Positions 7,573 through 16,153 are shown, counted from the first letter of the stretch. The stretch is DNA of 23,543 bases from CAYFHQ01 sp964342805 (GCA_964342805.1 CAYFHQ010000058.1:1-23543); one strand, 5' to 3'. Numbers and translations are program-made. The notes: a model not told the origin generated them from the letters alone.

Positions 7573-7595
7573 CAGACCACCTTCCTTCTAGTTCT

Positions 7596-7623
7596 TTTAT
7601 ACCACTTTCATAGAACTTGTAAG
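7596..7623 (-). promoter_or_regulatory. Probable promoter of the secreted protease gene
   Basis: On the minus strand CTTACA (7618-7623), 16 nt, then TATAAA (7596-7601). The -10 lies 23 nt before the ATG at 7572. Confidence 0.5.
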
Positions 7624-7712
7624 CAGGTCATGGGACATTTGGCAGACACCGCACTGCATTGTAACTTTTATGTCGCATTTCATATTGGGGGTTTACTTCA
7701 TCAAAGGGTAAT

Positions 7713-7750
7713 GTTAATATAATAACGAAGTAATTGTTAATCATTTAACA
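7713..7750 (+). promoter_or_regulatory. Promoter region of the small membrane peptide gene, with two related palindromes
   Basis: TATAAT (7718-7723) is embedded in GTTAATATAATAAC; 23 bp further is GTTAATCATTTAAC, whose arms TGTTAA/TTAACA pair (7735-7750). The closest -35-like box, TTTACT (7692-7697), is 20 nt away, too far for a normal promoter. Two similar palindromes over the -10 and the start of the transcript look like operators. Confidence 0.4.
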
Positions 7751-7764
7751 GTTCGGGAGGTTTT

Positions 7765-7851
7765 ATGCGTACTAAGATGATCATTGCCTATATTGTTTTG
7801 ACTTTGCTTGTGTTAGGAATCGGATATTATTTCTCCTGGGCAGCTGCTTAA
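7765..7851 (+). CDS. 28-residue hydrophobic membrane peptide
   Basis: The ORF codes for 28 residues: a short basic start (MRTKM), then one membrane-spanning stretch (IIAYIVLTLLVLGIGYYF) ending SWAAA. A strong GGGAGG ribosome site lies 4 nt before the ATG, and a promoter-like TATAAT is 40 nt upstream, so translation is likely despite the size. It is followed by a long structured non-coding tail and a strong terminator. That arrangement resembles type I toxin mRNAs or a small regulatory membrane protein; I recognise no specific family and cannot see an antisense promoter clearly. Function unknown. Confidence 0.6.
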   Translation: MRTKMIIAYIVLTLLVLGIGYYFSWAAA

Positions 7852-7889
7852 CAGTTGCTTACCCGTTACGTTTACATAACCCTTACCTT

Positions 7890-7989
7890 CTACAGCTTGC
7901 TGTAGACTCCAGTTCCGCAGTAGTAACTTCCCCAAAACCGTTACTACCCTGGAGATTCCAATTCATCGACAAATCGTTAATGTTTTGTC
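7890..7989 (+). ncRNA. Structured RNA: hairpins in the tail of the small-peptide transcript
   Basis: Three helices occur in a row: CTACAG/CTGTAG with a 4-nt loop (7890-7905); a two-level hairpin with outer CTCCAG/CTGGAG (7907-7954) and inner perfect GTAGTAAC/GTTACTAC (7920-7947); and GACAAA/TTTGTC (7968-7989). The terminator at 7995-8018 follows at once, so this strand is transcribed. Nothing here codes for protein. It could be a stable 3' UTR or a separate small RNA. It matches no RNA class I know. Confidence 0.5.
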
Positions 7990-7994
7990 ATTCA

Positions 7995-8018
7995 GTCCGC
8001 CTTTGCGGGCTTTTTTTT
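7995..8018 (+). terminator. Strong intrinsic terminator of the small-peptide transcript
   Basis: GTCCGC / GCGGGC stem with a CTTT loop, followed by eight T. Confidence 0.92.
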
Positions 8019-8022
8019 GCGT

Positions 8023-8052
8023 AAAAAAGCGCCAACCGGTTAAGGTTGACGC
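8023..8052 (-). terminator. Intrinsic terminator of the ornithine degradation cluster
   Basis: On the minus strand GCGTCAACC / GGTTGGCGC (one mismatch) with a TTAACC loop is followed by TTTTTT. It begins 8 nt after the orr stop codon and lies back to back with the plus-strand terminator. Confidence 0.9.
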
Positions 8053-8060
8053 TAGACTTC

Positions 8061-9119
8061 TTAAATTGTTTCCTTGGTAACATAATGGGAGGTGGACAAG
8101 GACAGGATCGATCCATACTCCAACTTGCAGGTAATAATGTCCCCTACTTCATAGGTTTCATTGGCCTGGGTCATGTTGAGTAACATGTGGTCTGAGGAGC
8201 AGCCAAGGATTTCGATACCCTCGTCTGTTGGGAAAATGGCGTCGGCATTAACGTCTTGCTTGCCTACGGCCAAAATACCCCGGTCAATCATGCCGATGTC
8301 TGTAAAGCTTGGCTTGTTGCCGAAGGCGTCCATGCCAATTTCACCAATGGGTACAGACCGCTTATTTTTCAGTTCAACAATCTCTGCTTCCAAAGTAAAG
8401 CAGTCGTCGTACATACCTTCAACCAGTTCACCATAAGCCGTTTCTCGACCCAGTACCAGTAGTTCCCCTAGGCGAAGGTTGTTAATCTTGCCGGGGAGTT
8501 GGTTCTTTTCCACTAGGAAGTAGCTGGAGGAGTTACCACCAGAAATCACCTTCAAGGTGATCTTGTAGGCTTCTTCGATTTTGGCTGCCAAGGCCACCAA
8601 TTGGCCAAGGTTTTCCTCACTTGGAATCACACCACCATAGCAGGTCAGGTTGACACCTAGACCATGGAGGATGATATGGTCTAGACCCATAATGTGGTCT
8701 ACTGCAGCCATGAGGTTTTCAGGAAGAATCCCCTCTCGCAGGTCGCCCAGGTCAGTCATTAGAATAATCTTATGCTTGCGGTTTGCCCGTTGAGCCGCAT
8801 CGTTTAGGGCGTCAATGGTCTTCAGTTCACTATTTAAACTAATGTCTGCATAGTTGACCACACCAGCAACTTCTGAAGGCATGGGAATGCGAAGCAGAAC
8901 TTTTTCCACGTTCAGGTGCTTTAGCTTTTCTAGGTTACTGACTCTAGAGTCTGCCAGGTATTTTACGCCACCTCTTACCATGGCTTCTGCGGCCGCTTCA
9001 TGGGCACAGAAGACCTTGGTAACCCCCATGATGTCAATGCCGTACTCGGCACATGCCTCCGCTGCAATTTTTGTATTGTGCTCGATTTTTTTCAAATCGA
9101 TCTTTAACTTAGGATACAT
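8061..9119 (-). CDS. orr: Ornithine racemase
   Basis: A 352-residue fold-type III PLP enzyme of the alanine racemase N-terminal family. The PLP Lys is K35 in IMGVTKVFCAH. Other blocks include DLGDLREGI, HGLGVNLTCYGG and ISGGNSSSYF. Orr converts L-ornithine to D-ornithine, the substrate of the aminomutase. The ATG at 9119 is preferred over the in-frame ATG at 9131 because that one lies inside the Shine-Dalgarno sequence (ATGGAGGAAG) and overlaps the previous stop. It is the last gene of the cluster, 11 nt after the GlmL-like gene and just before a terminator. Homology to alanine racemase alone would not settle specificity; the cluster context does. Confidence 0.93.
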   Translation of the reverse strand: MYPKLKIDLKKIEHNTKIAAEACAEYGIDIMGVTKVFCAHEAAAEAMVRGGVKYLADSRVSNLEKLKHLNVEKVLLRIPMPSEVAGVVNYADISLNSELKTIDALNDAAQRANRKHKIILMTDLGDLREGILPENLMAAVDHIMGLDHIILHGLGVNLTCYGGVIPSEENLGQLVALAAKIEEAYKITLKVISGGNSSSYFLVEKNQLPGKINNLRLGELLVLGRETAYGELVEGMYDDCFTLEAEIVELKNKRSVPIGEIGMDAFGNKPSFTDIGMIDRGILAVGKQDVNADAIFPTDEGIEILGCSSDHMLLNMTQANETYEVGDIITCKLEYGSILSLSTSHYVTKETI

Positions 9120-9130
9120 AACTTCCTCCA

Positions 9131-10504
9131 TTAGGATAATTCAAGGGACTTTCGCATGAGTCTCAGGGCTGCTTCTGGGAACTCCTTGGATAGAACGCCC
9201 AAGGAGGCCATGATATAGTCATTGTCAATGAGGATGGTACATTCAGCATTGGGCAGGAGCTTGTTGCCCTTGTTGGACAAGGCGATCTTCTCTAGGATCT
9301 CCTTGCGGTTGGGTAGTCGGGTTAAGGCCCCTCCAGTACCAATAATGTACTGGATACCTGTCAGGTCTTTTCCTTCAGCCAGGGTTTTCTTGCCACCGCC
9401 CCCATAAAGGTCTCTAAAGCCGCCTGCATGGCGGTCCGAGGCCACCACTACAGCTTCCTTGGTTAATCGCTCCACAAAGACCTTCTGGTCGTCGGTCATG
9501 GGAATGGGCATGTGGTTGTCGATCAGGTAGTGGACCTGTTCTTCGTCCATTTCCATGTCACTGGCCAGCTTGGGAACACCGATGAGGTCTACAATGTTAC
9601 ACATGTTCACGTAAACACCCAGGTCTCCTTCAACGGTTCGTTTGGCCACGGGCTCAGGACTCAAGAGAATTCGACTCACCTCTTCACTGCCTTCTGTAAC
9701 AGAATGGAGGTCAGTGGTTGCGCCACCAACGTCCAGGGTAATGAGGTCACCCAGGTCTTCTTTTAATAGCTTGGACGCTTCCATTACAGCTCCTGGTGTG
9801 GGAATGATAGGACCATTCACGATGTCATGGATATGTTCCATTCCCGGTGCATGAATGATATGTTCTTCAAACACGTCTTGAATGACTGCCCTGGTTGGCT
9901 CCACATTGAGGAGGTCAATTTTGGGATAAACGTTATCCACCAAGAAGAGGAAATCACCCTTGCCTTCTTCTTCGAAGATCTCCTTAATTTCGTCCTGATT
10001 TTCAATATTGCCGGCATAAATGACTGGAACACGAAGGTCCATGGCAGCAATTTGCTCTGCATTAAAAATGGCTGTGTCGCGCTCACCGTAATCGACCCCA
10101 CCTGCAATGAGAATGATATTGGGTTCAACGTCCAGGATCTTTTTCTTGTCGGTCCGGCGAAGCCTACCTGCGGTTACAAGGTGAATGTTGGCACCGGCAC
10201 CGAGGGCAGCTTCCTTGGCAGCTCGTACCGTCATATCGTAGACCAAGCCGTGGACAGTCATTTTCAAGCCGCCTGCTGCTGAAGACGTTGCCATGAGTTC
10301 GTCATAGGCTAGGTCGTCCCACTTCATATTCTTTTTCAGGCTGTCAATGGCCCCCTTGAGGCCAATGTTTACATCCCCTTCTTTCACAGAAGTAGGTGCC
10401 TGGCCCTGGCCAATAAACTTGGGATCTTCCGTGTGGAGGTCATTAAATGCATTCACAACTGTGGTTGTACTTCCAATTTCCGCAACCAATACGTCTACTT
10501 TCAA
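9131..10504 (-). CDS. GlmL/MutL-family protein associated with ornithine aminomutase
   Basis: This 457-residue ASKHA-fold ATPase-like protein has a phosphate-1 motif at the N-terminus (AEIGSTTTVV, 8-17) and a phosphate-2 motif LDVGGATTD (257-265). Such proteins accompany B12-dependent mutases (glutamate mutase GlmL and the corresponding ORF of clostridial ornithine clusters) and are thought to reactivate or protect the enzyme by exchanging damaged cobalamin. Translation appears to begin at a TTG, 5 nt after AAGGTGA; no better in-frame start is seen. It follows oraE after 147 nt containing a weak terminator, so it is probably expressed at a lower level. Reactivase function is from family and context. 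Confidence 0.87.
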   Translation of the reverse strand: MKVDVLVAEIGSTTTVVNAFNDLHTEDPKFIGQGQAPTSVKEGDVNIGLKGAIDSLKKNMKWDDLAYDELMATSSAAGGLKMTVHGLVYDMTVRAAKEAALGAGANIHLVTAGRLRRTDKKKILDVEPNIILIAGGVDYGERDTAIFNAEQIAAMDLRVPVIYAGNIENQDEIKEIFEEEGKGDFLFLVDNVYPKIDLLNVEPTRAVIQDVFEEHIIHAPGMEHIHDIVNGPIIPTPGAVMEASKLLKEDLGDLITLDVGGATTDLHSVTEGSEEVSRILLSPEPVAKRTVEGDLGVYVNMCNIVDLIGVPKLASDMEMDEEQVHYLIDNHMPIPMTDDQKVFVERLTKEAVVVASDRHAGGFRDLYGGGGKKTLAEGKDLTGIQYIIGTGGALTRLPNRKEILEKIALSNKGNKLLPNAECTILIDNDYIMASLGVLSKEFPEAALRLMRKSLELS

Positions 10505-10578
10505 GTCATCACCTTCTATCTCTCACTTAGGTTATTCATCAGTGGGTGTCATGTGGCTTGTTCTAATTTTGTAAGCGG

Positions 10579-10600
10579 AAAAAGGGCGTCAACGACACCC
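10579..10600 (-). terminator. Weak internal terminator between oraE and the GlmL-like gene
   Basis: On the minus strand GGGTGTC / GACGCCC with a GTT loop is followed by five T. A second hairpin, AGTGCC-CA-GGCACT, lies just before it. Since orr and the GlmL-like gene have no obvious promoter, this probably only lowers their expression relative to oraE. Confidence 0.65.
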
Positions 10601-10651
10601 CTCTCCAAATAGTGCCTGGGCACTTTCTATTTAGTTCTATCTTGCTGGGTC

Positions 10652-12862
10652 TTACTTACCGAAACGCTCTTCACGGTTCTTCACCATGAATGTCGCAACG
10701 TGGATACCCTTAGAAGAACGGTCAAAACCTGCGTCCATGCCATTTTCAACAGCAATTTCAGGAGTAACCTGAGTACCACCAGCACAGATAATCAGCTTCT
10801 CACGAACACCTTTTTCTGTAGCATAGTCATGAATACGCTTCATGTTCTTGTAGTGGATATCATCGTGGGAGATGATTGTAGAAGCAAGGATAGCGTCTGC
10901 ATTCAGCTCAATAGCTGCATCAACCAGCTTTTCTACTGGACAAGATGTACCTAGGTACTCTACATCGAAGCCCCACTTTTCAATACCACCGTGCTTGATA
11001 TCGATTACTTCTCGAAGACCAACGGAGTGCTCATCTTCACCTACTGTGGCCGCAACAACCTTCATTGGCTTGGCTTCAATAGCTTCCCATAGCTCTTCGT
11101 TGCCCATGATTTCTGGCTCTGGTGGAATTACAAGCTTGGAAACATCCACAGCGAAGTCGATCTTACCCTTGATCTGAACACGTGTACCTTCAGATGGATG
11201 AAGCATTTCAACGTGAATTACTTCTGCGTCTATCATGTTCATGTGCTTAGCGAACTCAAGACCAGCAGCCTGGGCAACACGCTTTTCAACTGGAAGTACA
11301 ACTTCAACGACTACTGTACCGTCAGCTAGCCACTCAACCTCTGGCTTGATCATGTTCGTGTTACGGAAGTCTTCTGTTTGAGCCATACGTGTAGCCACGT
11401 TGTCTTCTTCGTCCAGCTCGTCAATGTAAATGATCTTGTCTGGCTCTTCCAGAGTACAACCACCGATTAGAGCAGCTGGATCTTCTGGGTTACCATCGTA
11501 CTGGGCAACGTTGTTGTCACCGTAGTGAGCTGTAACAGGTGCCATGTAGTCTGCGTCACGCTCGTATACGGAACCTAGACCAATACCACCTTCGATTTGA
11601 CGGGCAATACCATCGCCATTACGCTCTGGGTACTCACCTGAGTCAACAAAGAAACCTTTTTCAACGCCAGCGAAGTAACCGCCAACTTCAATTAGTTCTT
11701 CTAAGTAAAGGATAGATCTTTCCTTCAGTTCACGAACCTTGTCACGAAGAGGACCTTCATTTTTCAGCTCGATGAAGTCCATAATACCGTCCATGCCCAC
11801 TAGTGACTGCTTTGCAGTGTCACAAGCTTCGATGTTGTATACGTGCCATGGCACGTTACGGCCTTCATCAGGTGTGATTGTTGACTGAATGTCCGCGCTT
11901 GTCAGCTTGGAGATCATCATGTTCATCACGTGTGTAACTGTAGCTTCACGGGAAGAGGACGTAATGTACTTTGTATTTTGCTGGGCACGCATTTTGTACT
12001 CTGTGAAGAACTCACGTAGCGCAACTGCGTAAGGAATATCGTAGTACATACATGGGATCGGAGCTGCTGTTGGTGGTACAGTGGAAAGACAAATGTTTTC
12101 CTTCTTAATACCAACTTTTGCAGAGAAAATGGAGTTTAGGCCGTGCTGTACAATCAGCTCAGGCATTACCTTCCATGCGTCACGAGCCGTTGCATTGGCA
12201 TTGTGGGCACCATCGATCTGAGCCATGTCAGCCCACGCCATTACCTTCTTGGACTCCGCTGCGTCAACGAAGGAACGAACCATGTTTACGTTTCTGTATA
12301 GTACGTTGTACTGAGGATCCTGGTGGGCGCCATTCACGCCTTCTTCAGCGAACATTACTGCAATGTCAGGACCAGCAACGCCAGATACATATGAGTGGTA
12401 GTTAATTGGACGACCTACTTCATCTTCAATGAAGTCCAGGGCCTTACGGTGGGCACGAACCTGCTTACGTGTAATTGGAACACCACCAATACCCTGTGGA
12501 GAACCTTCGATTAGACCATCGTAGTGGGACTGGCCTGCAGTACGGATAACCATGATATGGTCAGCACCATGCCATGCAGACATACGCATACGACGGATAT
12601 CGTCTTCAAAACGACCGGAAGCGATTTCAGTAGTGATTGTTTCCTGTGGCTGTGGATCAAGGTTTTCAAAGTACTGAACTGCTGCAGAAATACCAATGGA
12701 GTTTTCTAGAGGCTCTGCACAGTCACGGTAAGTGTGACCACCCATTTGTAGGTTGTCCACTTTCTTTCTCCATACCCAACCTCGGCGCTTAGGGCGGTAA
12801 TTTTCTAAGTCATTCAGGATATCATGGATATCCATTTTTTCTTCTGGCTTATAGTGTTTCAT
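10652..12862 (-). CDS. oraE: D-ornithine 4,5-aminomutase, large (B12- and PLP-binding) subunit
   Basis: This 736-residue protein pairs with OraS. Residues before about 600 form the PLP/substrate-binding TIM barrel. The C-terminal Rossmann domain has the cobalamin motif DEHSVG (axial His H612), GTS in the second motif and CAGGTQ in the third. K623 lies 11 residues after H612, the spacing reported for the C. sticklandii enzyme between cobalt-ligand His and PLP Lys. The enzyme converts D-ornithine to (2R,4S)-2,4-diaminopentanoate by a radical mechanism. The ATG shares one base with the oraS stop (TAATG), with AGGGAGG inside oraS, so both subunits are translationally coupled. Codon use looks strongly biased, in line with high expression. 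Confidence 0.97.
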   Translation of the reverse strand: MKHYKPEEKMDIHDILNDLENYRPKRRGWVWRKKVDNLQMGGHTYRDCAEPLENSIGISAAVQYFENLDPQPQETITTEIASGRFEDDIRRMRMSAWHGADHIMVIRTAGQSHYDGLIEGSPQGIGGVPITRKQVRAHRKALDFIEDEVGRPINYHSYVSGVAGPDIAVMFAEEGVNGAHQDPQYNVLYRNVNMVRSFVDAAESKKVMAWADMAQIDGAHNANATARDAWKVMPELIVQHGLNSIFSAKVGIKKENICLSTVPPTAAPIPCMYYDIPYAVALREFFTEYKMRAQQNTKYITSSSREATVTHVMNMMISKLTSADIQSTITPDEGRNVPWHVYNIEACDTAKQSLVGMDGIMDFIELKNEGPLRDKVRELKERSILYLEELIEVGGYFAGVEKGFFVDSGEYPERNGDGIARQIEGGIGLGSVYERDADYMAPVTAHYGDNNVAQYDGNPEDPAALIGGCTLEEPDKIIYIDELDEEDNVATRMAQTEDFRNTNMIKPEVEWLADGTVVVEVVLPVEKRVAQAAGLEFAKHMNMIDAEVIHVEMLHPSEGTRVQIKGKIDFAVDVSKLVIPPEPEIMGNEELWEAIEAKPMKVVAATVGEDEHSVGLREVIDIKHGGIEKWGFDVEYLGTSCPVEKLVDAAIELNADAILASTIISHDDIHYKNMKRIHDYATEKGVREKLIICAGGTQVTPEIAVENGMDAGFDRSSKGIHVATFMVKNREERFGK

Positions 12863-13239
12863 TATTTGTTACCTCCCTTGAAAATGGAAACTGCTAGGTC
12901 CCAGTGCTTACCATCCATAAGCTCTAGGCCTGCTTGACGTACTTCCATGTTGTTTTCTTTTGCTACACGGTATACAACATGACCTACACCTTTACCGATT
13001 AGACCGTGGTCAATCGCCATTTCAACTAGAGGCTTTGCTTCAAGAGAAGAGAAACCCATACGAAGAAGAACAGAACGCTCAACAGAAGGAGACGTATGTG
13101 TCTTAGCCAGGTCCAGTAGTGGATCTACTACCTTTTCAGCCAATTCCCAGAAGCGGTTCTTCAGCTCTTCATCACTCATGTTTGCTAAATGCTGACGACG
13201 TGCTTGATAGTCATCATCTCGTTTTAATAACCCTTTCAT
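12862..13239 (-). CDS. oraS: D-ornithine 4,5-aminomutase, small subunit
   Basis: A 125-residue partner of OraE, close to the about 121 residues known for C. sticklandii OraS. It is a mostly helical protein containing blocks such as DDDYQARRQHLANMSDEEL and VLLRMGFSSLEAKPLVEMA, as expected for the family. The start at 13239 is chosen because GGAGGG lies 7 nt before it; the longer frame begins upstream of the ribosome site. It follows ortB after 70 nt holding a small CACC-TTTT-GGTG hairpin but no T-run. Confidence 0.92.
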   Translation of the reverse strand: MKGLLKRDDDYQARRQHLANMSDEELKNRFWELAEKVVDPLLDLAKTHTSPSVERSVLLRMGFSSLEAKPLVEMAIDHGLIGKGVGHVVYRVAKENNMEVRQAGLELMDGKHWDLAVSIFKGGNK

Positions 13240-13309
13240 TAAAACCCTCCATACCTGCACCAAAAGGTGTCAGTCAACTCTCGCGCTATCCAATAATATC
13301 TTGCTTCCA

Positions 13310-14725
13310 TTACTCGTATGCTACACCCAGGTCTTTCAGTGCTGCTCGGACAAAGTTTTCGTCCTCGTTCACTTCTTCCGCTAGGAACTGGATTTCTGCA
13401 CTTGTAATGGTATCTGTTGTTTGTTTGGCCGCATTCTTGATCAAACTCTTTCTTGTTTTGTTTAAGTCAAGGTCCTGGGCCTGAATTCTATTTGGATGTT
13501 CAGGAAGAATAATGTTTACACCGGGTACCTCTTCTTGAGGATTACCAAACTTCAACTCAATCCCATTTTCCCTTGCAAAAGAAAGCTGGGGCTGAATGTG
13601 TTTTCCTGCTCCGGTATACTCTGTTTCCTGAACAATGATGATTTGGTTTTCATCCATTTCTTGCGCAATACTAAAGGCTGCCGCAAGAGACGTATTTCCT
13701 GCTGGCCCTCTTTCAAGGCCTTCAATCTGAGCCAGGGCCTCAGTCATATAGAATACTTCACCCTGCTTAACGGTTACGTATCGGTCCATATAACGAAGGG
13801 GACGGGCTGCAGAACGGGGAACGTCCGACCGGTCTGGCCATGTGGAGAAAGGAATACCAAATCCAGTGTGTCCCGTTGTAAATGACTTTTTGTTGAACTG
13901 CTTGTCAGAAGCCATGTGGAGACCGGAAAGGTCCACGGAAGCACCAACAACTTTGGTTTCCAGGGCACCTGCCTTACGAAGTCCACGGGCTGTGCCTGTC
14001 AAGTTACCACCACCTGCATTTGTGCAGACCACCACGTCCGGGTCACGGCCAACACGCTCACGCATTTGAATGGCCAGTTCATATCCAAGGGTTTCAACCC
14101 CAGCGATACCGAATGGTGTGTAGAGGGAGGCATTAAAGTAACCAGTGTCTTCTAGTAGTCGCAAGAAGGTATAGAACAATTCTGGGCCTACAGTTAGCTG
14201 AACAACTTCTGCACCATATGCCTCACATTTTCTAGCCTTTTCTACGATTTCTGGCTGTCCCTTGTACTCAGAGTCGAAACACTCCTGGACAATAATACAC
14301 TTCAAGCCATGGATGGCCGCTTGGGAAGCTACGGCTGCGCCATAGTTACCTGAAGTTGCTGCGATTACACCCTTGTAGCCAAGCTTCTTAGCATGGTACA
14401 CGGCATTGGCAGCACGGCGTGCCTTGAAGGAACCAGACGGGTTACTGCCCTCGTCCTTTAGGAATATACGTGCTCCCTTTCCTGCTGGAGCGCATTTTCT
14501 TGCTAGAGCCGTTAGATTCTTTAGCTCAAAAATTGGAGTATTACCTACGCCACTATAGCCCTGGATTTCTTGCATTTCTTCTAGGGTATAGCCCGTTTCC
14601 TTCATCATTTTCTCATAGTCAAATTGAATACCCTGGCCTTCAAAGTCAGCATAATCAATTCCGATTGCACTTTTCATGATCTCATTTCGGCGGGACATAA
14701 CCGCGTTATAGGAATTATCGCGCAT
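13310..14725 (-). CDS. ortB: 2-amino-4-oxopentanoate thiolase, beta subunit
   Basis: This 471-residue fold-type II PLP enzyme resembles threonine synthase/cysteine synthase. The PLP Lys is K101 in NPSGSFKARR; SGNYGAA binds the cofactor ring and TNAGGGNLTG its phosphate. With OrtA it splits 2-amino-4-oxopentanoate with CoA to acetyl-CoA and alanine. The ATG overlaps the ortA stop (TAATG) and has CGGAGGTG upstream, so the subunits are coupled. Confidence 0.94.
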   Translation of the reverse strand: MRDNSYNAVMSRRNEIMKSAIGIDYADFEGQGIQFDYEKMMKETGYTLEEMQEIQGYSGVGNTPIFELKNLTALARKCAPAGKGARIFLKDEGSNPSGSFKARRAANAVYHAKKLGYKGVIAATSGNYGAAVASQAAIHGLKCIIVQECFDSEYKGQPEIVEKARKCEAYGAEVVQLTVGPELFYTFLRLLEDTGYFNASLYTPFGIAGVETLGYELAIQMRERVGRDPDVVVCTNAGGGNLTGTARGLRKAGALETKVVGASVDLSGLHMASDKQFNKKSFTTGHTGFGIPFSTWPDRSDVPRSAARPLRYMDRYVTVKQGEVFYMTEALAQIEGLERGPAGNTSLAAAFSIAQEMDENQIIIVQETEYTGAGKHIQPQLSFARENGIELKFGNPQEEVPGVNIILPEHPNRIQAQDLDLNKTRKSLIKNAAKQTTDTITSAEIQFLAEEVNEDENFVRAALKDLGVAYE

Positions 14726-15024
14726 TATTCTTCACCTCCGAATAGGATTTCACGAAGCTGCTTACCCACTGTAAGGAGCTCTGGTACAAAGTTGCCAAAG
14801 GAGTGTGTATAGGTTGGGTTCACTTCAACCAGTGTGCCCTTTTCCATACGCCCTACCAATGTTTCCACCTCTACCTGGTCGCCAATTTCAGCGTCCGCTT
14901 GTAGGTAGCCTTTTGTCCACATTTCCAAATTAACGGCTTTTGTGTCATCTGGAACCTGTGGAGCTCGCTGGTCTGGTGTCAACACGATGTTGTGGATTCT
15001 CACCCAATCACCTTTTTTCGCCAT
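14725..15024 (-). CDS. ortA: 2-amino-4-oxopentanoate thiolase, alpha subunit
   Basis: A 99-residue subunit of the thiolase, of the expected small size. Recognisable stretches are MAKKGDWVRIHNIVLTP and VEVNPTYTHSFGNFVPEL. Its identity rests on position before ortB, coupling to it, and general similarity to OrtA. GAGGTG lies 6 nt before the ATG. It follows ord after 73 nt that include a strong hairpin. Confidence 0.9.
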   Translation of the reverse strand: MAKKGDWVRIHNIVLTPDQRAPQVPDDTKAVNLEMWTKGYLQADAEIGDQVEVETLVGRMEKGTLVEVNPTYTHSFGNFVPELLTVGKQLREILFGGEE

Positions 15025-15057
15025 TACGACACCTCTTTCTTACATTAATATAGGAAG

Positions 15058-15087
15058 CATCTCAACCTGCATGCGCAGGTTGAGATG
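15058..15087 (-). other. Strong intercistronic hairpin between ord and ortA, not a terminator
   Basis: A perfect 13-bp stem, CATCTCAACCTGC / GCAGGTTGAGATG, with a GCAT loop starts 10 nt after the ord stop. No T-run follows on the minus strand, so it is more likely a 3'-end stabiliser or processing site that keeps ord mRNA levels high than a terminator. Confidence 0.75.
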
Positions 15088-15097
15088 TTTATTTGTA

Positions 15098-16153
15098 TTA
15101 CTCTACTTCGATGAACTGACGCATGTCGCCCATGATCGCTCTAGGGATTGGTAGGTCGATCATTGTCTTTAGGCCAGCACGGGAGTTGATTACTTGAGGA
15201 ATCATGTTTACGCACATAGCAATTGTACCCAGACCACCTTCAACCTCAGGCTTAACAGCTAGGTTTACTTCTGGAGTACCCTTGATTGTAATGTAGTCGC
15301 CAGTGAACGTGCCTTCCATTTCAGGCTCGATCTGCTGTGGGTGGATCATGTTGATCTTAACTTCGCCACCAATTAGACCTTGGCCTGTCATGTTAACACC
15401 AGCAACGTTGCCAGCAGCTGCGAAACCGTAAGGAGACTTACGATCTACAGTTGTAACGATTGGCTTCATTTGCGTTTCAATCGCTTCAACCTTCCAACCA
15501 ATTGCGTCGCCGATCATTGTGATAGACTCTTCGAAGCCAACATGGCCTGCTAGAGAACCGTCTTCAACGCCTGCGTTAAACTCGTCAACTGTGATACCAA
15601 CGCCCTGCTCTTCCATTACAGCTGGTCCGAATGGAGATAGAGAGTTTACACGCTTTGCTTCAATGTGCTCAACGTCAGTCATACAACCTGTCATAACGCA
15701 AACTAGCATATCCATGATGTGGCCTGGGTTGATACCTGTGCCAAGTAGGGTTACGCCATTTGCCTTAGCTAGGTCGTCCAGTTGCTTAGCCAGCTCAGGA
15801 TTTTGAGCTTGTGGGTAAGCCATTTCTTCTGCTGTAGAAATAACGTTTACCTTTTGCTCTAGAGCGTACTTAAGACGTGGGAAAGCTTTTTCAGTGAAAG
15901 AGTCTGTAGCGCAAAGTGCGATATCGCAGCACTTTTCAGTAAGTACTTCTTCAATGTTAGGGTTGATGATTACTTCCTTGCGGTCACCACGCTCGATACC
16001 TAGAACTTCGTACATGTCCTTGCCAACACGTGTGTCGTGACGGTCACATACACCTACGATTTCAACACCAGTTTTGTCTAGAAGCATTTTTGCCATACCA
16101 GAGCCCATTGCACCGAAGCCCCAGATTACTACTTTTACATTTTCTTTTCTCAT
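15098..16153 (-). CDS. ord: 2,4-diaminopentanoate dehydrogenase
   Basis: A 351-residue NAD(P)-dependent dehydrogenase of the dihydrodipicolinate-reductase-like fold. The nucleotide motif GFGAMG is at 12-17, and GTGINPGHIMDML lies in the middle domain. It oxidatively deaminates (2R,4S)-2,4-diaminopentanoate to 2-amino-4-oxopentanoate. The ATG at 16153 is preferred over the GTG at 16162 because GGAGGTG lies directly before it and includes that GTG. It is the first gene of the cluster, about 40 nt after the start site expected from the sigma-54 promoter. Confidence 0.94.
   Translation of the reverse strand: MRKENVKVVIWGFGAMGSGMAKMLLDKTGVEIVGVCDRHDTRVGKDMYEVLGIERGDRKEVIINPNIEEVLTEKCCDIALCATDSFTEKAFPRLKYALEQKVNVISTAEEMAYPQAQNPELAKQLDDLAKANGVTLLGTGINPGHIMDMLVCVMTGCMTDVEHIEAKRVNSLSPFGPAVMEEQGVGITVDEFNAGVEDGSLAGHVGFEESITMIGDAIGWKVEAIETQMKPIVTTVDRKSPYGFAAAGNVAGVNMTGQGLIGGEVKINMIHPQQIEPEMEGTFTGDYITIKGTPEVNLAVKPEVEGGLGTIAMCVNMIPQVINSRAGLKTMIDLPIPRAIMGDMRQFIEVE

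Noticed and set aside
7890..7954. Antisense RNA promoter opposite the structured RNA, as in type I toxin-antitoxin loci
   Set aside because: On the minus strand I find no paired -35 and -10 boxes; the toxin idea therefore stays only a possibility.
10552..10651. Separate promoter for the GlmL-like and orr genes
   Set aside because: No convincing -35/-10 pair; partial read-through of the weak terminator explains expression.
13240..13309. Promoter before oraS (TTGACT on the minus strand)
   Set aside because: The hexamer 17 nt downstream is GTATGG, a poor -10.
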